Assembly: GCF_958298935.1 (NCBI RefSeq)
Contig: NC_084931.1
Location: 21,789,334-21,853,333, forward strand
Reading direction: 5' to 3'
DNA: 64,000 nucleotides
From: Phragmites australis
Taxonomy: Eukaryota > Streptophyta > Magnoliopsida > Poales > Poaceae
Shown here: piece after piece, positions 22,227-33,591 of the stretch
Layout of the letters: every line of letters starts with the position of its first letter
Position numbering within the stretch: the stretch's first letter is position 1
Notes under the pieces: model-generated
What the model saw: only the letters and a program-made list of their open reading frames with translations
Told to the model about the DNA's origin: nothing
The model's database searches: none
Translations under genes and position numbers: made by a program

Positions 22227-25200
22227 GATGCAATTTTTGGCTTTTCCTTTTTATAGTTTTCCATTTCCATCTCCTGCGCAGGCAACAGCCAACATGTGGA
22301 GGGGTCGCCGTACATGTTGCCTGTCCCCTTGACTCGCGTGCTGTAGCTATGACATCGCTTCGGATCCTCCATGCTTCCGTGGCCTGGTCCGTGGGTCGTT
22401 GCTGCTGCTGCTGCTTCTTTTTGTTTTTGTTTTTTTTTTGTGCAGTTTTTGCCTGAGACTTCGGCTTCAAAGTGCATATCGATATCGTTCTGTAATTCTG
22501 CGTCTATTCTGAAGACGAATTTGACGGTACATTTTGTGCCAAACGGTACGGTGCGGCACAGGAATTGCTGGTAGATTTGAAGGGAACTTCACAGGAGCAA
22601 TCCTATCAAGAAAGATCTAGACAAGAATCTTGGGGCAAGACCTGAAGTACGCCAAACTGATTGATTATATTGGGCTGTGACGACCAAAGACAAGTGATGT
22701 GCCCGGCTGGCCTCCCATGGTGAGGATGCCAGCTCTCCACCAGGGCTAAGTGCCGACATACGCAAGTGAGGATAAGGCTGCGTTGGTACGACTGAAGCTC
22801 TCTATATTAGATTTAAAGTTTGTAGATTAAAAAATTTTAAATTTTATTTTTTAAATTAAAATAAAAATAAAATGATTTACTCAAACATCCTCAGTATACT
22901 ATAACTCTAGCTTCACAAAATTTTAGAGTTAAAAATATTCAGCTTTAAAATTTATTAAAGTTATAACTCTACCAAATATACTCTAACTAAACGCTATCTT
23001 GAACTCTTGCTAAATAATGAGCGAGGGAGGCCGGGTCTATTCGATAAAACTCCTACGTACGCAGAATCTGTTTTGCGGAAGTTGTGGAAGGCATTTTCTG
23101 CATCTTGGTTGCTTTTAAGCTTCTCGTTAAATGCTACAGAATCTTGACGTTTGGCACTTTTTTTTTTCTTTGGAAGCTACGTCAAACAGGTCGTGATATC
23201 TCTTTTTTTTCTTCTTCTTTCTTCTTCTGTTTCTTTGGCCAATCTTCGAGAGTTGATGCGAGCCTGAAAGGACATAGAATTTGTTACTTTCTCTCTGGTT
23301 GACAAACAGGGATCAATCTGCTCGAAGAATTAGGACAGCGCCTGTATCGATATGTGCTCCTTAACCCCTCAAGATTCATTCTTGATAAGTGCTATGATTT
23401 ATGGAGAAAAACACAATTCAAAAGCACCAGGTAATGATTATTACATTGTATGAGCTCTTAATATTCTTACGGTAAAAAATGTCTTACGGTACAGAGGATA
23501 TGGGTTATTTTGATCAAAGATAATCCGAAAAAAAACTAGAAGGACAATATCAAGTGTTTCTTTTGTAATCATAAAGAAAATATCTAACATATTTTTTTAA
23601 TATTCTTTGGCTAAGACAATCTGGTATATAGTCAGAATATCCTTAGGGATTAAAAAATCAAGGAACATTTCATATATGATGGGTACTTAATTACAAGAGA
23701 TAGGTACTAAGAAAAAAAAAGAATCTTAGTTAGTATAGAGACCATTTTTTTGGCTATTTAGTTTTATCGTAATGATATATTATTTCATAAAAAAATATGC
23801 CATTCATACAGGTACTTTTCAGAGGTATTTACTATCTAAGATTATGAAGAGTGGTATATAAGGAGGACCAAAAGGAAGACTTTCTAAAGGCATGTCATGC
23901 ATTGAAGGTGGTGCAATGAAGCTCTTTGTCAAGAACGAGTGATCATGTAGTTACATATTACAAGATTCATGACATTTTTATTCAGTTTTATCATGTTTCC
24001 TCTCTGTATGTTGTTACCTTCATATGTTAGAATATTATAATAATTAACTGTTGGCTGTATGCATCTTATGATGTAAAAAAGCCGGATGATTTTATCCATT
24101 TTCTAAAAATGAGCTATTAATATTGACAAGAGTATTAAACAAGGCAATGCACATTTCATGAGTTGCTAGAATATTCTAGATATTAGAATATTCTAGATAT
24201 TGGAGCTAGATAATTTCTGATGAATGTTCTAACATGCTATTTATGAGCGCCTCATGATTTAAAGAACCATGTAGAACTTTAGCCTCATTAGGAAGCATGA
24301 TTTTTCCTTGATACATACGAGAATCAAACTGTTTCCTCTTAAAGTTTCTATAAAACTCCTGCATTCCGTAAAGAGTGTATCAGTTGGTTCATAATTAACT
24401 TGGCCCTAAAATTTCCTAAGGTTAGCCTTGCAATACTTTTGTTTGAAGAAAATTGATCACCTAACCATTGACAAACTTTAGCAAAAAAGTTACGTATATG
24501 ACAAGTGAGCCAATAGACTAAGTTACGCAAGCTGCAATTATGGCAACAACCAAATACCGACTAACAAATTGTGACTGCCTAGCAATGTTATGGTTCAATC
24601 CAAACAGTCTCTTATGTTTTGGAGAAGCTTTAACATGCACGCGACAGATTGTTAGTTGTAAACATTTTTTTGGGAGCCACACAAACAAAGCATTAGTTGA
24701 ATTAGTAAAAGTCCTGTAGGTAACTAGATTTCGGAGTGCAACGCAGCACGACAAAACGAAATGCAGGTCCTGTTTGGAGGAGCTGGAGATTGTCCAAAAG
24801 CTGCTGGTCTAAGAATCTAGTTGGCTGATATGAGAAGCGTTGGTACGAGAAGCTATCATGTTTGGTAACCTAGCTTTTGGATGTCTGCCTGATGGCCTGA
24901 GCTGAAGTTGATGGGTAAAACATCTGAAATATCTCTTGGAAAAATGAAGGCCTAATTGTGTGCAGAGTTTTAGTTAATATTAATTTTTGTTTTATTCTAA
25001 CGGTTTAAAGTTGAAATATCGGATTAAAATATTGCAATTGGTCCATATAATTATCAAGAATGACATGTGTTCACCAAGCACATACAAAAGGTTAATGAGT
25101 TAACCTCAGCCTAGCATGTGTGTATCCAGCACACATAAAAATCAACTTGAAGCTAACACGAGTTTTCATCAATCACATAGCAAAATAAATAGTTCATCAA

Positions 25201-25329
25201 TCCTATTTCCATCTACGCCCTATCTTCCATCAATGAGTTAGCAATAAAATCATAAAATGCACACATATCGCCATCATCTCATTCCGCACCATTGTAATCA
25301 TTGCCTCCTGATGAATCAACTGGCAGTGA
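22227..25329. other. Intergenic, AT-rich, no gene; possible MITE remnants
   Basis: No domain-bearing frame was found. 22796-22985 is very AT-rich, with partly complementary ends suggestive of a decayed MITE. A 17-bp unit TAGAATATTCTAGATAT is tandemly repeated at 24167-24200. 24766 onward starts like a MITE (GGTCCTGTTTGGAGGAG) but no partner end was found. Two minus-strand frames at 24348-24754 have no known motif. Confidence 0.45.
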
Positions 25330-25549
25330 TAGTTGGGTTCATATAATGTATCGATGGTGATAATAATAATCAGTGCCAATTTATTACGTGAACCGATAGT
25401 GATAATTAGGTTAAAAACGTACTATCACTGTCGATTCTGGAGCTAGCAGTGATAATCATAGATTATTACTACAGCTTAATCATTTTTGGTTCAAAAACAG
25501 TAATAAAGTAGTTTTTAACTAGCAGTGATGACCCCTTCTATAGTAGTGT
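25330..25549 (-). mobile_element. CACTA transposon end
   Basis: Read on the minus strand from about 25549 the sequence starts CACTACTATAGAAGGGG. It continues with several copies of TATCACTG-type subterminal motifs and complements of them (CAGTGATA, CACTGTCG). These are the marks of a CACTA (En/Spm-type) terminus. The opposite end and any coding region were not found, so this is a fragment or a small non-autonomous element. Confidence 0.6.
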
Positions 25550-25649
25550 GTGTGATGTATTCTTGGATCACTTAAAGCACTATCATGAATCAAATTATAA
25601 AGTACCATGTGTGCAATGATAATCTTTTTCTGCTTCTCAACCGGAAAAC

Positions 25650-26048
25650 TTGGCATATGCAAGAGAACTCGCTATTTCACTTTCAGCACCAAAAAGAACA
25701 ACAACTAGTCTGATTGGCGCGCCTACGTCGTGTCCGTTTTTATTTTGCTGTGTAGAGCACAACAAAAAAAGACTAAAAAAATTAGGTTCACAAATTTTGT
25801 ACATTTCAATATTTATTTATGGAATTATTAATGTTAAACACATTCAATTAATTATAGAAAAAACAATAGTACTTTTATGCATGCACATAGTTTTAACATG
25901 TAGGTGGAAGTAATATTAACCTAAAATAATTCGTTTCATATTTTTTTAGTTTTAGATATTTTTCTTTACATTTTAGATTTTTTCCAGCCAATTTATTAAT
26001 GTACTAATATTTATTTCGACATTTTTCTAGAATGTCAAAAAGAAAATT
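25650..26048. other. AT-rich spacer, no gene seen
   Basis: Only an open frame without recognisable motif (25650-25913, plus) is present. The rest is AT-rich and non-coding in appearance. Confidence 0.4.
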
Positions 26049-26128
26049 ACATATATATGTACACATATATATACATACATATATATATATATGTACATAT
26101 ATACCTATACGTATATATATACGTATAG
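26049..26128. repeat. Microsatellite, TA/TACA-rich
   Basis: About 80 bp of alternating AT with embedded TGTACA and TACGTA palindromes. It is a simple-sequence tract that could form cruciforms. Confidence 0.9.
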
Positions 26129-26214
26129 ATCTACTGATCCAGTAGCTACAGTAGCAAGGGCCCTGAGATTTCACCTATTCTAGTCACTTTAGTATATAGT
26201 AGTTGATTAGCACT

Positions 26215-26400
26215 GGTTGTAATTGTTCCCGTTTGAACCCCAAAACCTAGACCAATAGCAGCCTTCTTCAAACCTAACCACAAGTTGTATTATGCCTTCA
26301 AAGCATCCCATCTGTTCTTCAATTTATCATATGGATAATTTCGTTCAGTCGTTGCTTTGAATTTTTCCTCAAGGTTAGCGTACGATGGGTAGGTGAACTG
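26215..26400 (-). pseudogene. Myb/SANT-like domain fragment (transposon- or L10-interacting-type)
   Basis: Minus-strand reading gives YANLEEKFKATTERNYPYDK then LKNRWDALKA, a stop, YNLWLGLKK and GLGF. The spacing of LKNRWDALK and LGLGF fits the Myb/SANT-like DNA-binding domain found in Harbinger/hAT accessory proteins and in plant LIMYB-like proteins. One in-frame stop and no flanking exons mean a fragment. The truncated LINE at 26501 sits directly upstream of it and may have separated it from its N-terminus. Confidence 0.55.
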
Positions 26401-26488
26401 CTGGACTTGGAGAGGCCAAATGGACAAGGCTCGAGGACAGGTGCTCTGTACTGAACTAGCGGCACTGTACTAGTTGGGCGAAGGGAGC

Positions 26489-26504
26489 GTAATGACAGGA
26501 TTTT
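26489..26504. repeat. Target-site duplication of truncated LINE (copy 1)
   Basis: GTAATGACAGGATTTT here matches 27659-27674 exactly. The final Ts merge with the poly(T) of the inserted LINE. Confidence 0.85.
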
Positions 26505-27658
26505 TTTTTATAACGGGAAAACCCATTTCCATTATCAGGTAACGGAACAACGTACTTAGCAGTGACGATTACAGTCCTGACTGAAGGGATAGAGCGAGAG
26601 AACTTCAATATTTACAGACCAAAGAGTAAACAGGATAAAGAGGAAACTCTAAGAAAAGAACAGCCAAGTTTAATCAAGTAGCAGAGAGACAAAAGACCGA
26701 GAGACACAGACGATCAAAGCAAAAACTAATTAGCAAGTTCATCATCGTCTGGCGAGTTGGAGGTGCCCACGTCCGCATTAACCTCAGAGATCACGATTGC
26801 AGAACTGGGAAGCAACAATGAAGGAGGCATCTGGCGTTGCTGCGAAGACAAAACGTCCATAACGGTGCTGACAAGCCCTTGAGCACCTTTCATCAGCTCA
26901 TCCTTATCCATGTCTTTTAACAGGTCTGCCCAGATTTTCAAAAAAGAGCATGAGTGAAAGATAATTTCACTAGGATCACGAATGAGTTTTTTTTTTCTCA
27001 AAATATGCTTTATTTCTAGCTTTCCATACAGCCCAGCATATTGCTGCCAGCCCAACCACATGAAAAACTTGCCCTTGGCTTAACCAAGATTGAACCCACA
27101 CATAATATTGCTGAACAAAATTAGGAATAGTATTTGCCCCCAAGAAAGGAAGCCACAAAACCCCAAACAGATTTGGCAACTGGGCAAAGAAAAAACAAAT
27201 GCACACATGATTCTTGTTGAGTACAAAAGTAACAAGTGCCATCACCAGTCCACTTAATCATATTGTCTTTAGTCAGAAGAGCATGCTGTTCTAATAGCCA
27301 TAAAAAGATTTTGATTTTCTGAGGAATCTTTGCATTCTAAATGTGATTAAAAGATTTATTGGGATAACCCCTCATCAACCACTTATACATAGATTTTACA
27401 GTGAAACGACCCTTCTTCTCAAAAGACCAAGAGACCACATCCTCAGAGTCAGACAAATTGATCTGAGCCACCAAATTTTGTACAAAGGACCATTAGTCAG
27501 AAAGTTCATTATCTAGCCATCTCCTAAATTTCAAGTTCCAATTTTTCAAATAAGCTTAGCAGACCAGAATATCATAATCAACACAGATATCATAAACATC
27601 TGTGAAAAGAGCACATAAAGGTTTTGGAGTCACCCAAGCATCTTCCCAGAATCTGGTA
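26501..27658 (-). mobile_element. 5'-truncated L1 LINE with 16-bp target duplication
   Basis: A T-run at 26501-26509 marks the 3' end of a minus-strand LINE. Upstream, minus-strand frames read the C-terminal part of LINE ORF2: FHVVGLAAICWAVWKARNKA (about 27080-27020), SEIIFHSCSFLKIWADLL (about 26980-26925), and further upstream RFWEDAW at the truncation point near 27658. Reverse transcriptase and endonuclease are absent. The matching 16-bp repeats at each side show target-primed insertion with 5' truncation. It is a different copy from the LINE at 15844. Confidence 0.88.
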
Positions 27659-27674
27659 GTAATGACAGGATTTT
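27659..27674. repeat. Target-site duplication of truncated LINE (copy 2)
   Basis: Second exact copy of GTAATGACAGGATTTT, directly after the truncated 5' end of the LINE. Confidence 0.85.
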
Positions 27675-27894
27675 CAACAATAAAGACCCAAATATTCAGA
27701 ACTACAAAGCAAATTTCATTCAAGAGTTTGTCATGGTTATCCATAGAGCAAAAGATGGACACAAAGCTCCAATGCAGTGCTGACTTATGTCGTTTTCCTG
27801 AATCTGTTTGCCTTTAGTTCTCTCTCTTGATGTAATTTTAAAAATGGTTTTAGTTTTAATACATTATTAATCAATAGGGATGTGTGCCTCATGT

Positions 27895-28198
27895 CCCATA
27901 AAAAAGGTTGATTAGATTCATGCTATTATAAATATCACTGTTTTAAAATATGCTATTACAAATCTGGTATTTGTCAATGGCATGGATATAATTTCAGGAG
28001 ATTTGTAATGACATAAATTCAAATTCAGTAGATTCATAATGTTATGGATTTAATTTTCAGAAGATTTGTAAAGGTATGGATCCAATTTCAAGATATTTAT
28101 ATATTTTCAAATACCGAATTTATAATAGTATATTTTAAAATGTGATATTTATAATGATAGAAATCTAATTAATAAAAAATGACTCTATCAAATAGCCT
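27895..28198. mobile_element. Fold-back MITE with long terminal inverted repeats
   Basis: The left arm (about 27905-27975) contains TTATAAATATCAC, TTTTAAAATATGCTATTA and GGTATTTG. The right arm, reverse-complemented from about 28185, contains the same three blocks in the same order with few changes. The arms run at least 60 bp around a loop of about 150 bp carrying GGAT..TAATTTCA motifs. Exact ends and target duplication are unclear. Confidence 0.6.
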
Positions 28199-28624
28199 TG
28201 ACTAGAGGCCGAGCCGAGGCTGTGGCCAAAGACCATGTCCGCTGTACGAGCATTTAGGCACCGATGTTGTCATGTTGACACGTCCGAAAGCTCAGTGTGC
28301 CCATATATGATTTTATTGCTTTGGACTGTGTGTGTGTTTTTTTAGGAAACATTGCTTTGGACTGTTCGCTGATTAAGATCTCTCCTAACTATTCCTGTTC
28401 GATCGAGAGGTTGCAGTCTTCGAGATTTTATATCAGGGTTGATGAAGACTAATTGAGTCATTCTCAGAGATACCTCGTCTAGTTGCCTGCTGTTTTTCCC
28501 TTCTTTTGGACCCATGAGCTCCATCCATTGTCACTGAAAACTTTCATAAAGATGGATTTGTATTATGAACTTCTGGCTAGGGAGTAGGGAGCACTCGGTC
28601 ACTGTGACGACTTGACGTGCAATA
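28199..28624. other. Intergenic, no gene seen
   Basis: Short spacer between the fold-back element and the CACTA-like element. No frame with a recognisable motif. Confidence 0.4.
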
Positions 28625-29585
28625 CTCCTACTATGGTAAAAACTCACATCACTGTCGGTTTAAAATCGTCATCAGTGACAAATTTTAAATCGACATTATT
28701 ACTTAAGTACTGATAGTAACTGACTATTAAGTACCGGTTGGTAGCTTCAATCGACACTAATAATTCACTATCAGTGCTGGTTAGAGTTAACAACTGGCAT
28801 TAATAATCTCGGTCTCGATTCAACATTTTTTGATTGAGAAAAACTTTAAAAAAAATTTACGACCAGGGGCACTCGACCAAAAGGTGCCCATCTGAACACG
28901 CCCAACATTCATAAGTCACACGATATTCACTCGCATGCAGCAACTAAGACTCAAACTCAAGACCTCATAGCCTGCGCGCGCGTGACCTCTCTAATCAACT
29001 CAGCTATCGTCTTAATATCTTTTGATTGAACGTTTGAATAGCTATTTGGACATCTAAATGATCTCAAATGAAAAAAGTTGTCAACTACAAAGTTGTACAT
29101 CTCATCGAGTTCTATAATACTCATAAAGTTTTTCCCCATCTGACTTCGTGTGAAAAAGTTATGAATTTTTTAATGTGAGCTGTCATCGACCACTGTTGCA
29201 ACTTTATTATAATTATTTGAGTATTTAAATGGCCTCAAATTAAAAAGCTTTCAACTACAAAGTTGTATATCTAATCGAGAGCAATAATTTTCATATGAAG
29301 TTTTTCCACATCCGACTTCGTGTGAAGAAGTTTTGAATTTTTTAAGATGAGTTGTAACCATAGCAACGAACCGACATTAATACTGATTTCAGTGCTGATT
29401 CGTGGCTCGAACCAGCACTGATGTATCAGTGACAGTTCGTGCCTAGAACTGACACTGATATATCAGTGTCGGTTCTTTGCTCCTCAGTCGTTATTCGCAT
29501 ACGGAACTTTAATAAACAGCACTGATACGTCTTCAATATCGATTACTGTTGAACCGGCACTGATGATGCGCTATATATGTGGTGT
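28625..29585. mobile_element. Non-autonomous CACTA-like element
   Basis: Both ends carry multiple copies of the subterminal motif ACTGTCGGTT / AACCGACACTGA and variants (28645-28830 and 29370-29570), as in grass CACTA elements. The outermost bases are decayed: CCTACTATGG on the left, and CACCACATATATAG reading in from the right. The interior holds two diverged copies of a block with CAACTACAAAGTTGTA and TTTTTCC..ATC.GACTTCGTGTGAA (about 29030-29165 and 29215-29345). There is no transposase. Confidence 0.6.
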
Positions 29586-30500
29586 TCCTTCGTTCATATT
29601 CCTAGAAAGTGTGCAGACAAACATTTCTAATTTTCTTGGTTAAAGAAACATTACTAATTTTAACTACTATGTTAATAACAAGTATCTGGTTTTGTCAAAT
29701 GAAAATTGTATTATTTGATTTACACATTGGATACCTTGTTGATATCCACAACACTATACATTTATGGACAGATGGAGTATATGCAATGTCACAATTGTTT
29801 TATAGTGGCTATTTAATTGTTTGGTCGGTCCAAACTCTAGATACCCCTAATGGCCTAATGTAAGCAAACCCAACCCAAATGCCTAATGCAAAAACTATTG
29901 TACCACTCAAGCCATGCAAATGTTATGTACTTCGTAAGTTAACATGTGTACGAGCATAGGTTATCTACTTATCTTGGCCTGGTCCAACAAATCCAAAGGT
30001 CCAATATAAAAAACAAAGGCAGTAGAATAGATCTATCCATCAAATGATGATTTGATGGGGCTGCCCGGCCAGCCGGCGTGGCCATTCCTCTTCTTCATCC
30101 TAGGATGCCTCTCCCGCCGACGTGGCCACTGCGTGTGGGCCCAAGGGAATACATCTGGGGAAACGCCAAAACCTGCACAGTGCACGTTTCAGCACATGTT
30201 ACTTACATGACGGGCCCACGATCGACACATGATCTGAAGTGGGTAGATCATCTTAGATATTAGTAGATCTTAGATATTAGTAGGTCTGGTACGGGTTTTG
30301 ACACTACTCGTCGGTGAAACGCAGCGTGCCAACGTGGGTAGTGGCCTAATTTTTTTTAACCTAGTATACTTTACCATCACATGCACGTAGTATAGTCTAT
30401 TAAAAATTAGAGATCTAGATTTAAGATATTGATAAGATTACCATAAATATCTCACTGTAAACAGGTACATCGTCTACCATAAAAGAAAATTTCACCTCAA
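29586..30500. other. Intergenic, no gene seen
   Basis: Mixed-composition DNA. A plus-strand frame at 29609-29863 has no known motif and AT-rich codon use. AGATCATCTTAGATATTAGT is partly repeated at 30246-30283. Confidence 0.4.
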
Positions 30501-30515
30501 AAGTAAACTTAGGGT
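30501..30515. repeat. Target-site duplication of family R retroposon (left)
   Basis: AAGTAAACTTAGGGT; the right copy at 31767-31781 reads AAGCAAACTTAGGGT, one mismatch in 15. Confidence 0.8.
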
Positions 30516-31766
30516 TGATCCGCGCACCCTATGGCCAGATCCATGACGTGGTGGCTCGATGGTGCGTGACGGTGCTTGACAGGCGCAAGGGCAGCATAGT
30601 GGCTGCAGAGGTCGTGGCGACGCTGCTGTGGCGCGTGACACAGCACATGGCGAGCTGGGTGTGGACAGCGCGTTGTGGTGGGCATGACGCGCGGTTGTGG
30701 AGGCTTCCCTGGCCCAGATCTGCGAGTGGGTAGTCTGTGGCGCTCGTCGCCGAGTGTGACACGCGGCTGTGGGTGGCCCTTTCCGACGTGTCATCCACCG
30801 TTGCATGCGATGAAGGAGTCGTCTTGCAGGGCGTACAGAAATGTGGTGGCAACCGTTCTTTGTTTTGCTCTGGTGGTCTATGCACGAACTTGTGACGCGG
30901 GCAGTGCCATAGTGAGATGGCGCCACTCGCTCTGGTGGTGCACGCTGTAGGTGGTTGCATCCTGCCGTCCGCCTAAGTACAGTGACAGAGCCACGGCTCA
31001 CAACAGCTTCAGGAATCCACGTAGCTTTGCCCTCTCGTTCTCCACGGTAGCTACCACTATTTTCAGTCTCGCTGGGCTGCTTGGCTCCTCTCCTTGCTAG
31101 ATTGGTCTATTCCCCCATCCGGCCGGTGAGGGGCTAGGCGGTCTGGGGTTAGCTTTGTTGGCGGTGCAGACGCGAGTTGTCTCTTGGACACTCACCCTCG
31201 TCACGGCATCGCCAATGCTCTACGAGCTCCTCCCCTTGCAGTATCTGTCTTTTCCCTAGATCTGACCCGCGGGGAGCTCTATGGCTTAGCGGTGGCATCA
31301 TGGCTACGCATGCTCGAGGGGTTGGTGGTTTTGTTCGTGTTGGCCCATTAGGTGTCGTTCCCTCCTTGGAGGCAGTGTTGTGGTGTTTCCTATTTTCTGG
31401 GAGGTTCTTCAGGTGAAAATTCAATTCCGAATCTTTTAGATGGGTGATGGCAGTGTTATTGGCGTCGTGCTCTCCTTGAAGGTATCGTCTAGGTGTTCCT
31501 TTCCCATGTCTTTGGGTGGCAGTAGAATTGAATCCTACTTTTGGGCTGCTCTGCAGTGGTGCGGATTATCATAGACCTAGTTTAGTTAGGTAGATGATCT
31601 GGTTGTTGCGGTGCTCATGTCCTAGTTTAGCTAGATTGTTCACACGTAGTGTTTGAATTTTATGCTGGTTTTTTCTTAAAAACCGAGTGTTGTGTGATTT
31701 ATTAATCTGTCAAACTCTTATTCTTATTAATATAACAGTGGTTCTCCTGCCATTTTTTTTAAAAAA
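30516..31766 (+). mobile_element. Poly(A)-type retroposon, family R, with 15-bp target duplication
   Basis: The element starts GC-rich with GTGACG/GTGGTG-type repeats, becomes AT-rich toward its 3' end, and finishes with T8 then A8 at 31753-31768. Its 3' region has GACCTAGTTTAGTTAGGTAG and, 50 bp on, TCCTAGTTTAGCTAG. The element at 9390-12120 has the same order. Near-perfect 15-bp direct repeats flank it, as after target-primed reverse transcription. Frames at 30492-31001 (minus) and 30675-30950 (plus) are low-complexity and carry no retroelement domain, so it appears to depend on LINE enzymes. Probably a deletion derivative of a longer element. Confidence 0.75.
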
Positions 31767-31781
31767 AAGCAAACTTAGGGT
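31767..31781. repeat. Target-site duplication of family R retroposon (right)
   Basis: AAGCAAACTTAGGGT, matching 30501-30515 at 14 of 15 positions. Confidence 0.8.
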
Positions 31782-33540
31782 ACATAGCCTAGCTTGATCG
31801 GCCCGTTCCCGAACAGTAGAGGAAACAGGAGTCACTCGACGGGTAAACCAAGAGACAGCAGCGTGTGCGATCGATCAGCTGAGCTTTACGCGCGTAAACG
31901 CCATTGCTAACTTGCTGCTTTGATCCAGAATTACTACAAAACTAGCCAGTTTGAATGTTTGATCAAGAATTGATGAACTCGTTGCCGACTTGTCGTCTCA
32001 TCATCGGAATTCGGACGTCGATCAGCGGCATTGAGTCAACAAGAGACATGCGGCGTTGTGTTCAATAAATCAATACCAGCACAGGCTTTGCATGCATGGT
32101 ACACTGCACTAGGGGATTTTGTGCTGGATCTTCTGCAGGGCACCATCCAACACCCAGGATATTCCATCGATTGTGTGTGATGTTACATGTCCAAGATAGG
32201 GAAAACATGCTCGATCCTCCTGCCGCTAGCGGTGGCAGCAGAAAGCTGCAAGCAACTTCCCAGAGGTCACTTGAGCAAAGAACAGGGAGAGCTTCTCCAG
32301 GTTCCTTCTCCGGTCACGTGGACAAGAGACAGGACAGGATCCCAGTTTGTTTGGAAAGAAAATTTTATAAGATTCGATTTTATAAAAAGATTTTATTTTT
32401 TATATGTCATTTTTTTTCTTACTCTCAGTTACACGTGCTAATTATTAGGTTAGAAAAGAATAATATAAATCAGAATTTTATAAAAGTCTTTTGATGAAAA
32501 ATCTTATAAAATTCCCTTCCATTTATTCATGGCAAGGGACGTGAAGTGCGTCCCGCGTCCGTTCGCGCACGGGATAGTGGATAGACACGGATCGTTTCCT
32601 GCATTTCCTACAGCAAATATAGTGGATGTTCAAAATTTTAAAATTGCAAATGCGGGCCAACACACTGTTGACTGCTTTGCATTTTGTGCTTATCTCTGCA
32701 ATGAAATCTTTTTTTTACTATTGTACTTCTACAGTGTCTAGCTACAACCGGTCCGGAATGCACTGTTGTGACAGTGGATTTGCTTTTGCTACTGCATTTC
32801 CCTTGTTTATACCTGCATGTACTAGTGAGCAAGTAGGGAAGATCCAAGTCCCTTTCTTCACTTCAACGGGAGACGAGGATCCATATCGGGGCCTTGCAAA
32901 ATACATCCTCTCCTTCTGGAAATGGAAAAGAACACAAAATGTTGAGCCATAAATTTCGATGCTCTAGCCTGCTCAAATTTCAAAAGCATCCCCCATCCAT
33001 TCGAAATTGGCCTATCCATTGGCCCAACACAAGTACTCATACATCTTTTTCTTCCAGTTGCGACACGTTCCTGGGTTGCTGATGGTCTGAAACGAGAGAA
33101 TCCACAGGGCACAGTATCCAACTGCAGTGGCCCGTACAGCAGATCATATGTTAACATGCAAAAGGAAAAAGACCCCATAATATTGCGGCAAAATTTACTG
33201 GCACTTACAGACGCTGACTTGCTAAGAAATAACTCTACTGAGAGAACCAGAGAGCACTAAGTTGTGCAATACAAAATCTCGCTACTATAGAAGACAAAAG
33301 GCAAGCAGCAAATTCTCATAAACTCAAAAAAGCTTGATTGCCTCCAATCTTGTTTAAACACATAGGCGTGTGAGCGGGCATTCGACTTGTACTCTAAAAC
33401 AGCCAACTTCCATTATATCATGCTTTCCGTAATAAACACAAGATAAACCTCAAAAAGTGTTCTGTATAATTGTATCAGTTTCATTTGTCAATTTTGAGGG
33501 GTACAACAAATCGCTCAAGTGTGGATCTTTACTATAGGCA
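31782..33540. other. Intergenic region downstream of the STELLO-like gene, contains one MITE
   Basis: Apart from the small element at 32351-32521, no domain-bearing frame or RNA gene was seen. Short frames at 32096-32494 and 32626-32952 are not supported. The part nearest 33500 may belong to the STELLO 3' untranslated region. Confidence 0.4.
32351..32521. mobile_element. Small MITE (family M)
   Basis: The left end GGAAAGAAAATTTTATAAGA and the reverse complement of the right end GGAAGGGAATTTTATAAGA match well over about 30 bp. A second inner block, GATTTTATAAAAAGATTTTA, also recurs inverted. The element is about 170 bp and AT-rich. A half-copy of the same family lies at 38395-38515. Confidence 0.65.
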
Positions 33541-33541
33541 A

Positions 33542-33591
33542 CCCCAAAAATCTTGCAAAACAGCAGCCCCAAAAATCTTGCAAAACAGCAG
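33542..33591. repeat. Exact 25-bp tandem duplication in probable STELLO 3' UTR
   Basis: The unit starting CCCCAAAAATCTTGCAAAAC is present twice with no mismatch (33542-33566, 33567-33591), about 260 bp past the stop codon of the STELLO-like gene. Confidence 0.9.

Noticed and set aside
24167..24200. Paired GAATATTC motifs as heat-shock elements
   Set aside because: They are two copies of a 17-bp simple tandem repeat with no gene nearby.
27556..27762. Single 68-codon LINE-like protein
   Set aside because: It reads across the 27658 insertion junction, so its N-terminal part is flanking DNA and only RFWEDAW onward is LINE.
30492..31001. 169-codon minus-strand frame as a gene
   Set aside because: Crosses the target duplication at 30501-30515 and is antisense to the poly(A) end of the retroposon; low complexity.
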